From a bacterium 336/3 (lineage in GTDB: Bacteria > Bacteroidota > Bacteroidia > Cytophagales > Thermonemataceae): a stretch of 64,000 nucleotides of DNA. Location: contig LJIE01000001.1 of the NCBI GenBank assembly GCA_001281695.1, positions 1,936,586 to 2,000,585 of the forward strand. The letters run 5' to 3'. Positions 34,527 through 42,792 of this stretch are shown here, one piece after another. The translations under genes and the position numbers were made by a program. Under the pieces are notes generated by a model. That model searched no databases and had not been told where the DNA came from. It worked only from the letters and a program-made list of their open reading frames with translations. Each line of letters opens with the position of its first letter. Within the stretch, counting starts at the first letter, position 1.

Positions 34527-36482
34527 TTAATCGTAAACTCTTTGAAGTTGTACACCTGTCGCAGGGTTGATAACAAGAGGTACTTTTTCGATGGTAACCA
34601 AACTCGTATCCAAACCAAACCATTTTTCGGGAGAGGCTGTAAAGTTCTTAACACTAATATCTGTATTTAAGATAAATTGTTCCATAAATGGCAAATCATT
34701 ATCAGATGAAAGTACTTCTTCCAAAATAACGAAACGGAAGTCTCCAATCACGTTTCTACCTTTAAGAGAATGATAACGGCTTCTTACGTCAATCTCTCCA
34801 TTGCGTACCATTTCCTGAATGACGAGCCTCAAAAACAGGCTGATACGTTGTTCAACTCTGAATCCAAGTCTAAATTCTACTTTTACAACATCATCTTCAG
34901 CAATGACTTTGGTTTTATACTCCATCGTGTAGGGTTCATCTGTAACTTCAATGTGTACAAACCAGTACAAATCAGCACGTTTAGGCTGTTTTTGCAAAAT
35001 AGAATAAATAATTTTTTGTTCCACCTTGTCTTCACTTCGCATGGTACTCAAAAATACTAAATGTGTAGCATATTTGGGAATGGTCGTATCTTTACTGAGA
35101 GCCATGAGTTGCTCTAAATAATCACTGATTTTTACATAATCGGTGAGTCTTCGTTTAATATCTACAGCCTTGTGGCGTATCCACATCACAAATACAATTA
35201 CAAAAGCAATGAGTATTGAAATAAAACCTCCATTTGCAAATTTTACAGCATTGGCAACAAAGAATGCAATTTCAATTACCAAATATACAACAAGTATCAA
35301 ACCTACTATAATAGGATTAACTTTGAACATTTTAAGGTAATAAGCCAATAAAATGGTCGTCATGAGCATGGTAGTAGTAATGGCAAGCCCATAAGCTGCT
35401 TCCATTTTCGAGGATTCTTGGAAATACCAAACCACCCCAATACAACCAAACATTAATAAACTATTAACACTAGGAATATACAATTGCCCTTTGAATTTGG
35501 AGGGATAATTGATTTTTACTTTAGGATACAAATTGAGTCTAATAGCCTCACTGACAAGTGTAAAAGAACCTGAAATAAGGGCTTGGCTGGCAATAATGGC
35601 TGCTAATGTTGCAATAATAATACCTATAAGGGTAAACCACTGAGGCATAATATCATAGAATGGATTACCTTCATTTTTTTGTCCTTCTTTGAGCATTAGC
35701 ATAGCTCCTTGTCCAAAATAATTAAGCAAAAGCATAGCTTTTACAAAAATCCAACTAACACGAATATTGGGTCTTCCACAATGCCCTAAATCTGAATACA
35801 AAGCCTCTGCACCTGTCGTACATAAAAAAACAGCTCCTAATATCCAAAAACCATGATGCGTATTGGCTATCATGTTGTAGGCATAATAAGGATTGATGGC
35901 AGCAAATATGCTTGGGTTTTCAATGATTTTATTGAAACCTAAAATGCCCAACATACTAAACCAGACAAACATCACAGGTCCAAAACCTTTACCCACAATG
36001 GAAGTTCCAAATCTTTGGAAAAAGAAAATAAAGATAATGATAATCGTTGCTATCCAAACAATATTATTTGTAGTAATGGTTGGATAAATACCTCTTAATC
36101 CTTCTACAGCCGAAACTACCGAAATAGGAGGGGTAATAATACCATCTGCAAGGAGCATTGCTCCTCCTATCATGGCAACAGCAATAAGCCACTTTGAACG
36201 CCTACGAACAAGTGTATATAAAGAAAAAATCCCACCTTCGCCCTTATTATCAGCTCGAAGTGTGAGAATTACATATTTAACAGTTGTTTGAAGTGTAAGT
36301 GTCCAAAAAACGGCTGATATACCCCCATATACTAAGTCTTTTGTGATAATCCCGCCACCTTCATTGATAATAGATTTCATTACATAGAGAGGGGATGTTC
36401 CAATATCCCCAAAAATTATCCCCAAAGTAACTAGAACACCTGCTCCTGTTAGCTTATGGAGATTATTATGGTCTTGTCCCAT
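34527..36482 (-). CDS. kup: KUP-family potassium transporter
   Basis: A 651-residue potassium uptake protein of the KUP/HAK/KT family. The N-terminal signature GVLVTLGIIFGDIGTSPLYV in TM1 is diagnostic. DNKGEGGIFSLYTLVRRR, ADGIITPPISVVSAVEG and TGAEALYSDLGHCGR are further family motifs. About 12 TM helices occupy residues 12-430 and a cytoplasmic C-terminal domain follows. It is of full length. It is transcribed alone, divergent from the histidine kinase gene. Confidence 0.96.
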   Translation of the reverse strand: MGQDHNNLHKLTGAGVLVTLGIIFGDIGTSPLYVMKSIINEGGGIITKDLVYGGISAVFWTLTLQTTVKYVILTLRADNKGEGGIFSLYTLVRRRSKWLIAVAMIGGAMLLADGIITPPISVVSAVEGLRGIYPTITTNNIVWIATIIIIFIFFFQRFGTSIVGKGFGPVMFVWFSMLGILGFNKIIENPSIFAAINPYYAYNMIANTHHGFWILGAVFLCTTGAEALYSDLGHCGRPNIRVSWIFVKAMLLLNYFGQGAMLMLKEGQKNEGNPFYDIMPQWFTLIGIIIATLAAIIASQALISGSFTLVSEAIRLNLYPKVKINYPSKFKGQLYIPSVNSLLMFGCIGVVWYFQESSKMEAAYGLAITTTMLMTTILLAYYLKMFKVNPIIVGLILVVYLVIEIAFFVANAVKFANGGFISILIAFVIVFVMWIRHKAVDIKRRLTDYVKISDYLEQLMALSKDTTIPKYATHLVFLSTMRSEDKVEQKIIYSILQKQPKRADLYWFVHIEVTDEPYTMEYKTKVIAEDDVVKVEFRLGFRVEQRISLFLRLVIQEMVRNGEIDVRSRYHSLKGRNVIGDFRFVILEEVLSSDNDLPFMEQFILNTDISVKNFTASPEKWFGLDTSLVTIEKVPLVINPATGVQLQRVYD

Positions 36483-36633
36483 AGCAAAATTGTTTTTTGA
36501 AAAAAAGTTGTTATTTTCGTGGCAAATTAAAGTGTTTTTTTAGATAAATGTAGTATTTTCTCTAAGAAAAGATAAATAAGAGTCTTTAGTTGTTGATAAA
36601 CAGCTAATTGCCCGATAAAAAAGCCCAATAATT

Positions 36634-38958
36634 ATGCAACAAAGCATTATTCAGCAAATAACATCTTCACTCAGCGATAGCTGTGCTTGGCTGGTATTGG
36701 ACAGTCGTGCCAAAATACAGGAACATAATGTTTTAGCTAAAAATATATTAGCAACAGATAAAAAAAACCTCCAAAAAGCGGATTTTCTAACATACATAGA
36801 AGGTGTTTTAGAAAATGAATTAAAAGAAATTGTCAATGGGAAAACTTGGACAGGAGACATTAAAATTAAAAAGACTTCAAGAGAATATTATAGTACTTTT
36901 TTACCCATTCAAGAAAATAAATCTGATACTCAAATAGTCGTAAGCATTTACCCAAATGTTTCCGAAAAATTTACAAGACGCTCACCTAAGTTTTTTAAAT
37001 TATTACAAAATACTTCAGATGGTATCCTATTACTTAATGCTGAAACAGGCAATGTGCTGGAAACCAATGAAACAGCCTTGAAATATTTGGGTTATACCCA
37101 TGAGGAAATTTTAGAAAAATCCTTTAAACAAATTGATGTTGAATTAAATGGACAAACAGGATTAAGTTGGAAAAAGTTTTTGATTGAACTCAAACAAAAA
37201 AGCCCTGAGACCTTACAAACACTTTCAAGGTATATCCAAAAAAATGGCTCAATTATTCCTGTGGAGAGTAGCATTTCTTATGAAGAAAATGAAGGAGATG
37301 CTTATATTAGTATTCTATTCAAAGATGTAAGTAGCCACGACCGTATTGAAGAAATCTTGGATGCTCAACAGAAAAAGTTTCAATTACTCATTGAAAATTT
37401 AGATGATTCCATTTTGCTTTTAGATGAAGGAGCTAATATTATGTATGCTTCACCTGCTGCTCATAAAAACTGGGGTTATCAGAATAATGAACTGCAAGAA
37501 CAATATTTGTTTGACTTGGTACATCCCTACGATTCATCTTTAGTGAAGAAAATATTTTTTGAAATTATCAATACACGTAGAAAATTATTTAGAACTACCT
37601 TTCGTATTTTGTATAAAGATGGTTCTGACCATTGGATGGAAGTAAAAGCCAAAAACTTACTCAGAGAGCCTTCTATCAATGCCGTTTTGATGATTGTGCA
37701 AAACGTAACACAACAAACACTTGCTGAGGAAAAAATTATTCAGGCTCTTGAAACAGAAAAAAAGCTTAACGAAGAGTTGGCTCAAAGAGAAGAAAAACTA
37801 AAAAACACACTTGACATCATCAAACAAAAAGAAATTGAACTTAAAAAAGCCAATCAAATACTAGAAGATGCTCAAACATTTGCTAAAATGGGGTCTTGGC
37901 ATATAGAAACAGAGCCAGAAGAGTCTATAGCTTGGTCTAAACAGACTTTTATAGCCTTTGGCATGAATCCTTTTATAGATAAAACTCCTCGTAATAGTCA
38001 AGAATTGAGACAGTTAATCCATGAAGATGATAGAATTAAATTATTAGAGTTGTATAAAAGAGTACTTAGTGGTGAAACAGAAACCTATGAAATAGAATTG
38101 AGACAATATCAAAAAAATGATGATGCATACCGTTGGTTTCTTACAAAAGCTCAATCTGTTAAAAATGAAGAAAATAAAATTATAGGTATATCAGGGATTA
38201 CACTTGATATACATGAACGCAAATTGGCTGAAGAGAAGCTTAGACAAACCAATGACGAACTTAGCAAAGCAAACTCTGAACTAGACAGGTTTGTATATAG
38301 TGTATCTCACGATTTGAGAGCTCCTATATCCTCACTTTTAGGGCTTATTCAGCTTTCTCGAATGACAGATGATGTGGAAGAAGTAAAACAATATATGTCT
38401 TTGCAAGAAAAAAGTATTCAAAGACTTGATAATTTCATCAAAGATATTTTGGACTATTCTCGAAATGCTCGATTAGAATTTACTCCTGAGCCCATTTCGT
38501 TCAAAGAAATCTTAGAAAATTGCTTTGAACAACACAATCACATGGAGAATGCCAAACGTATTGAAACTATTATCAAAATCAATGAGGAGAAAACGTTCTA
38601 CTCAGATAAAAACAGATTGAATATTATATTTAATAATTTGCTTTCTAATGCTATTAAATACGCAAACCAAAGACAGTTAAGATGTTATATTCAGGTGTTT
38701 GTAGAAACTGATGACAAAGAGGTAAAAGTAGAAATCCAAGATAATGGAATAGGTATTGGCAAAGAACATATCAACAAGGTTTTTAATATGTTTTACAGAG
38801 CCAACGATTCGCTTGCAGGCTCAGGATTAGGCTTGTATATTGTCAAAGAAACAGTAAATAAATTACAAGGCTTTATTAAACTGGACTCCGAATTGGGGCA
38901 GGGTACAAGGATAGTGCTTACACTACCTAATAAAAAAGATGAAGTAAATGAATCTTGA
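36634..38958 (+). CDS. Soluble multi-PAS sensor histidine kinase
   Basis: A 774-residue protein with no TM segment or signal peptide. Four PAS-like domains are visible: about 10-110 (divergent), 120-235 (TSDGILLLNAETGNVLETNE), 248-365 (LDDSILLLDEGANIMYASPA) and 415-535 (MGSWHIETEPEESIAWSK), with a coiled coil at about 365-412. HisKA has the phosphoacceptor His559 in YSVSHDLRAPISSL. HATPase_c shows the N box FNNLLSNAIKYA, G1 DNGIGIG and G2 GSGLGLYIVKE. No response regulator is adjacent, so it is an orphan kinase responding to an intracellular signal. Confidence 0.92.
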   Translation: MQQSIIQQITSSLSDSCAWLVLDSRAKIQEHNVLAKNILATDKKNLQKADFLTYIEGVLENELKEIVNGKTWTGDIKIKKTSREYYSTFLPIQENKSDTQIVVSIYPNVSEKFTRRSPKFFKLLQNTSDGILLLNAETGNVLETNETALKYLGYTHEEILEKSFKQIDVELNGQTGLSWKKFLIELKQKSPETLQTLSRYIQKNGSIIPVESSISYEENEGDAYISILFKDVSSHDRIEEILDAQQKKFQLLIENLDDSILLLDEGANIMYASPAAHKNWGYQNNELQEQYLFDLVHPYDSSLVKKIFFEIINTRRKLFRTTFRILYKDGSDHWMEVKAKNLLREPSINAVLMIVQNVTQQTLAEEKIIQALETEKKLNEELAQREEKLKNTLDIIKQKEIELKKANQILEDAQTFAKMGSWHIETEPEESIAWSKQTFIAFGMNPFIDKTPRNSQELRQLIHEDDRIKLLELYKRVLSGETETYEIELRQYQKNDDAYRWFLTKAQSVKNEENKIIGISGITLDIHERKLAEEKLRQTNDELSKANSELDRFVYSVSHDLRAPISSLLGLIQLSRMTDDVEEVKQYMSLQEKSIQRLDNFIKDILDYSRNARLEFTPEPISFKEILENCFEQHNHMENAKRIETIIKINEEKTFYSDKNRLNIIFNNLLSNAIKYANQRQLRCYIQVFVETDDKEVKVEIQDNGIGIGKEHINKVFNMFYRANDSLAGSGLGLYIVKETVNKLQGFIKLDSELGQGTRIVLTLPNKKDEVNES

Positions 38959-39116
38959 TTACAACAATTTTATGAATAGATTTTTCTGGAAACTACTTTA
39001 GAAAAGAAAAAAGATAAAGGAAAAAAACATCTACACTCCTTTTTCTTTACTCTTTTTTACAAAAAATTAACAAATACGATATTAATTCAATACTAAGTAC
39101 TAAAAATATACTATTT

Positions 39117-40592
39117 ATGAGCAAGAAAATAACACCTCGTGACCAAAATTATTCGGAATGGTATCTTGACATTGTAAAAGAAGCAGATTTAGCAGAACAT
39201 TCTGCCGTAAAAGGTTGTATGGTTATCAAACCTTATGGTTATGCCATTTGGGAAAAAATGAGAGATGACTTAGACAGACGTTTCAAAGAAACAGGGCATC
39301 AAAATGCTTATTTCCCCCTTTTTATACCCAAAAGTTTGTTTGAGGCAGAAGAAAAGAATGCAGAAGGCTTTGCCAAAGAATGTGCTGTTGTAACGCATTA
39401 TCGCCTCAAAAATGACCCTAACAACAAAGGAAAACTTATTGTTGATCCTGATTCTAAATTAGAGGAAGAACTAATTGTACGCCCAACCAGTGAGGCTGTT
39501 ATCTGGAATACCTACAAAGGCTGGATTCAGTCGTATAGAGATTTGCCTTTGCTGATAAACCAATGGGCAAACGTAGTACGTTGGGAAATGCGTACACGCT
39601 TATTTTTACGTACAGCAGAATTCTTATGGCAAGAAGGGCATACAGCTCATGCAACCAAAGAAGAAGCCATTGCTGAAACTGAACAAATGTTAGAGGTATA
39701 TGCTGATTTTGCAGAAAATATACTTGCTATTCCTGTAATTAAAGGTATTAAAACAGCCAATGAACGCTTTGCAGGAGCAGAAGAAACATATTGTATTGAA
39801 GCCATGATGCAAGATGGAAAGGCTCTCCAAGCAGGTACATCACATTTTTTAGGGCAAAATTTCGCCAAAGCTTTTGATGTGAAGTTCTCAAACAAAGAAA
39901 ATAAATTGGATTATGTATGGGGAACATCGTGGGGAGTGAGTACACGCCTCATGGGAGCATTAGTAATGAGTCACTCTGATGATTCAGGTCTTGTAATACC
40001 ACCTCGTTTAGCACCCATTCAAGCAGTAATAGTTCCTATTTACAAGGGTGCAGACTCTATTCCAACACTTGATGAAGCATGTTTGACACTCAAAAAACAA
40101 TTGGAAGCCAAAGGTATCATTGTAAAATTTGATAACAGAGATACCCAAACACCAGGTTTCAAATTTGCTGAATGGGAAGTAAAAGGTGTGCCTGTTCGTT
40201 TGGCTTTAGGGCTTAGAGATTTGGAAAATAAAACCATTGAAGTGGCAAGACGTGATACCAAAGAAAAACAAAGCGTAGCCTCTGAAGGTATTGCAGAATA
40301 CGTAAGCAATTTATTAACTGAAATTCAAAACAATCTTTATCAGAAAGCTTTAGAACGTAGAACACAAATGACTTACGAAGTTAATTCTTATGATGAACTG
40401 AAGACTGTTTTGGATAAAGGTGGTTTTGCCCTTGCTCATTGGGATGGAACAGGAGAAACAGAACAGAAAATTAAAGAAGAAACCAAAGCAACAATTCGTT
40501 GTATTCCATTAGGAAACAAACAAGAAGAAGGGAAATGCATTTATTCAGGCAAACCTTCTAAAGAAAGAGTTGTTTTTGCTATAGCATATTAA
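39117..40592 (+). CDS. proS: Prolyl-tRNA synthetase (type 3, archaeal/eukaryal-like)
   Basis: A 491-residue class II aminoacyl-tRNA synthetase charging tRNA-Pro. It is the short form lacking the INS editing domain. Start sequence [20 protein letters not shown], then [36 protein letters not shown] (motif 2 region) and [20 protein letters not shown] (motif 3 region). The anticodon-binding domain has [19 protein letters not shown]. The C-terminal zinc-binding-type domain ends [10 protein letters not shown], as is typical. A terminator follows the stop. Confidence 0.96.
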   Translation: MSKKITPRDQNYSEWYLDIVKEADLAEHSAVKGCMVIKPYGYAIWEKMRDDLDRRFKETGHQNAYFPLFIPKSLFEAEEKNAEGFAKECAVVTHYRLKNDPNNKGKLIVDPDSKLEEELIVRPTSEAVIWNTYKGWIQSYRDLPLLINQWANVVRWEMRTRLFLRTAEFLWQEGHTAHATKEEAIAETEQMLEVYADFAENILAIPVIKGIKTANERFAGAEETYCIEAMMQDGKALQAGTSHFLGQNFAKAFDVKFSNKENKLDYVWGTSWGVSTRLMGALVMSHSDDSGLVIPPRLAPIQAVIVPIYKGADSIPTLDEACLTLKKQLEAKGIIVKFDNRDTQTPGFKFAEWEVKGVPVRLALGLRDLENKTIEVARRDTKEKQSVASEGIAEYVSNLLTEIQNNLYQKALERRTQMTYEVNSYDELKTVLDKGGFALAHWDGTGETEQKIKEETKATIRCIPLGNKQEEGKCIYSGKPSKERVVFAIAY

Positions 40593-40600
40593 TAAAGAGC

Positions 40601-40630
40601 AACCTACAAAATTTTGTAGGTTGTTTTTTT
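40601..40630 (+). terminator. Intrinsic terminator of proS
   Basis: The palindrome CTACAAAATTTTGTAG (605-620 of this kilobase), extended by CAA/TTG across a bulged base, is followed by a T-run that ends directly at an in-frame ATG (40631) of the next gene. This close packing supports the later start (40661) for that gene. Confidence 0.7.
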
Positions 40631-40660
40631 ATGTGTACTTTTTTGAAAAAAAGCCTTTTT

Positions 40661-41884
40661 ATGTTGAAAAAAATAGGATATACCTTCATACTTTTCATAG
40701 TAATTGTACTGGCTTATATCAATATGAGGCTTCACATGAGTACAAGCCTTCAAAATGAAGAGAAAACGCATAAGGATGTTCTTCTACAACTCCAATTTAT
40801 AGAAATCCAGCTAAAAAAGAAGGATTTGGCTGTAGAAATGCAAATGCTGTATCCAGAAGGTTATGTGTTTTCTAATGTATTGTATGGACTTACATGGGCA
40901 GAAATAGCCCAAAAATCAGATAAAACTTCTCTTATCCATCAAAAAGCTATTCAGGAAATTTTATATGCTTATAATCAGGTAAATACCAAATATGCTCAAA
41001 GTATTTTTCCTACATCTACCAAACCTCAATATGGAGTATTTTATGCAGGATGGAGAAATTATTTATTGGGAAAACTCCTTGAAATACAAACATATAAAAA
41101 CATTAAAGAACTAGAAGTTTTCAAACAGAATTGTGAGGAAATAGCAAAGGCTTTTCAAAACTCAAAATCGCCTTTTTTAGAGTCTTATCAGAAGGCTTCT
41201 TGGCCTGCCGATTCGTTTGTAGCGATGATGTCTCTACATTTGCACGATAAACTCTTTGAACCAAAATATCAGGAACTTATCAAACAATTGATAGTTAAAG
41301 TAAAAATGCTTTTAGATAAGCAAACTAGACTTATACCTCACTCAGTAGATTCAAGTACAGGCGATAAGATAGAAGGAGCAAGAGGCTCTTCGATGGCTTT
41401 GATGCTTTTATTTCTTTCAGAAATAGAGCCTACATTTGCCCAAGAGCAATTTGAGTTGTTTAAAAAACAATTTTCTCAAACCATTTTGCAGTTGCCATCT
41501 ATCAGAGAATATCCACATGAAAGTTCTGGAGTAGGCGATGTAGATTCGGGTCCTGTAATTTTTGGGATGAGCCCTGTGGCGACTATTGTGTCAGTTGGGG
41601 TATTTGAGAAGTTTGGAGAATATAAAACAGCTAATAGTATGTTTAGTTGTATTGAAACATTTGGATTCTCTTATAGCTCAAAAACAGAGAAAAAGTATTT
41701 AATGGGCAAAATGCCCATAGCAGATATATTTATTGCTTGGGTGAGGGTACAAGGTACCCAAAAGATTGTTCAAGAAAATCCATTTGGCTCAATATTTTTA
41801 TTTAATACGTTGTGTAGTGGCTTTATAATGCTTATATTGATAGTCCTTACAAGAAAAAGGCTTAAAAATATTTTAAAAAAATAA
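40661..41884 (+). CDS. Membrane-anchored protein of unknown function, helical-barrel-like
   Basis: A 407-residue protein from the ATG at 40661; an earlier ATG at 40631 abuts the proS terminator. An N-terminal membrane anchor (KKIGYTFILFIVIVLAYI) and a C-terminal TM segment (IFLFNTLCSGFIMLILIVL) enclose an extracytoplasmic helical domain. Motifs such as YGVFYAGWRNYLLGKLLEIQ, GARGSSMALMLLFLSEIEP and SGVGDVDSGPVIFGMSPVAT recall alpha/alpha-toroid enzymes, but I do not recognise a family. The next gene begins 5 bp downstream and is probably in the same transcript. Confidence 0.55.
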   Translation: MLKKIGYTFILFIVIVLAYINMRLHMSTSLQNEEKTHKDVLLQLQFIEIQLKKKDLAVEMQMLYPEGYVFSNVLYGLTWAEIAQKSDKTSLIHQKAIQEILYAYNQVNTKYAQSIFPTSTKPQYGVFYAGWRNYLLGKLLEIQTYKNIKELEVFKQNCEEIAKAFQNSKSPFLESYQKASWPADSFVAMMSLHLHDKLFEPKYQELIKQLIVKVKMLLDKQTRLIPHSVDSSTGDKIEGARGSSMALMLLFLSEIEPTFAQEQFELFKKQFSQTILQLPSIREYPHESSGVGDVDSGPVIFGMSPVATIVSVGVFEKFGEYKTANSMFSCIETFGFSYSSKTEKKYLMGKMPIADIFIAWVRVQGTQKIVQENPFGSIFLFNTLCSGFIMLILIVLTRKRLKNILKK

Positions 41885-41889
41885 ATGCT

Positions 41890-42321
41890 ATGTTCATCAA
41901 AATATTTGCAATAACCTTTTTTATCTGTTTTGCCCTGATGTGTATGTATGGCTGTTATAATTGGTCAAATACGTTATATCAGTATGCTAAAAGAGGCATA
42001 CAAACACAAGCAGAAGTAATAGAAGTAAAAAAGTTTGGAAGCAATAAGCCCAGTTATTATGCTTTTTTACAGTTTCAAGACATAAAAAACAAAACTTATA
42101 CCATTGAACGGAGAATGAGAGCCAAAGAAGGTGAAAAAATAGCTATTCAATACTTGTCTGAATCTCCTGAAAATGCTACTACCGAATCCAGAGCAATGAT
42201 GTTTTTTTATGTAATAGCTTCATTTTTAATGGGTATACTTGTAACAATGGGTTTGATTATTTTCACTAATAATCCTCTTTCACATATTATCTTGAAAAAA
42301 TTTAAAAATAAAAAGATTTAA
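41890..42321 (+). CDS. DUF3592-like membrane protein
   Basis: A 143-residue protein with a TM segment at each end (residues 3-22 and about 100-125). In between lies a soluble beta domain: QTQAEVIEVKKFGSNKPSYY and KAKEGEKIAI-like AKEGEKIAIQYLSESPENA, the pattern of DUF3592 (a small membrane-flanked beta-barrel domain of unknown function). It follows the upstream gene by 5 bp. Its stop overlaps the stop of the convergent DoxX gene by 3 bp. Confidence 0.6.
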   Translation: MFIKIFAITFFICFALMCMYGCYNWSNTLYQYAKRGIQTQAEVIEVKKFGSNKPSYYAFLQFQDIKNKTYTIERRMRAKEGEKIAIQYLSESPENATTESRAMMFFYVIASFLMGILVTMGLIIFTNNPLSHIILKKFKNKKI

Positions 42322-42725
42322 CGAATTTTCTTGACTTTCAAAATCCACCAGAAAAAGACAAAATGGAATAGAAGTCTGCCATACAAACCATAATAAGTGG
42401 GTTTCTGAGAAAAATCAATCAGACTGCCTCCAACATCCATAACAGGAGGCTCAAAAAGATGACTGATATGAATACTCCAAAAACTCATCAAGAGTCCGAA
42501 AATACCCCAAACACCGATATTTCTGTATTTAGAAGGAATCAGCATGAGTCCAAAAATAATTTCTAAAGCTCCTGAGGCGTAATTTAAAAAAGGCTTTTGG
42601 ATAAACCAAGAAGGCATCATGGTTACATAAAAATCTGGATTAATAAAGTGGTTTGTACCCATCACAGCATAAAATATAGCTGTGAAATATAAAAAAAACT
42701 TGCTTTGAAATATGTTTGTAGCCAT
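42318..42725 (-). CDS. DoxX-like four-helix membrane protein
   Basis: A 135-residue protein with four TM helices. The pattern FYAVMGTNHFINPDFYVTMM in TM1, then ASGALEIIFGLMLIPSKYRN in TM2 and an acidic/aromatic third loop, fits the DoxX/DoxD-like family. These proteins have been linked to oxidoreduction or membrane quinone processes, but most are uncharacterised. It overlaps the DUF3592-like gene tail to tail and has no separate terminator on that side. Confidence 0.7.
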   Translation of the reverse strand: MATNIFQSKFFLYFTAIFYAVMGTNHFINPDFYVTMMPSWFIQKPFLNYASGALEIIFGLMLIPSKYRNIGVWGIFGLLMSFWSIHISHLFEPPVMDVGGSLIDFSQKPTYYGLYGRLLFHFVFFWWILKVKKIR

Positions 42726-42792
42726 AACGTTTTGTATTTTGTACCAATATGTAAAACTTTTGGGAGTACGAAAAGTTTTTGATTAAAAAGCT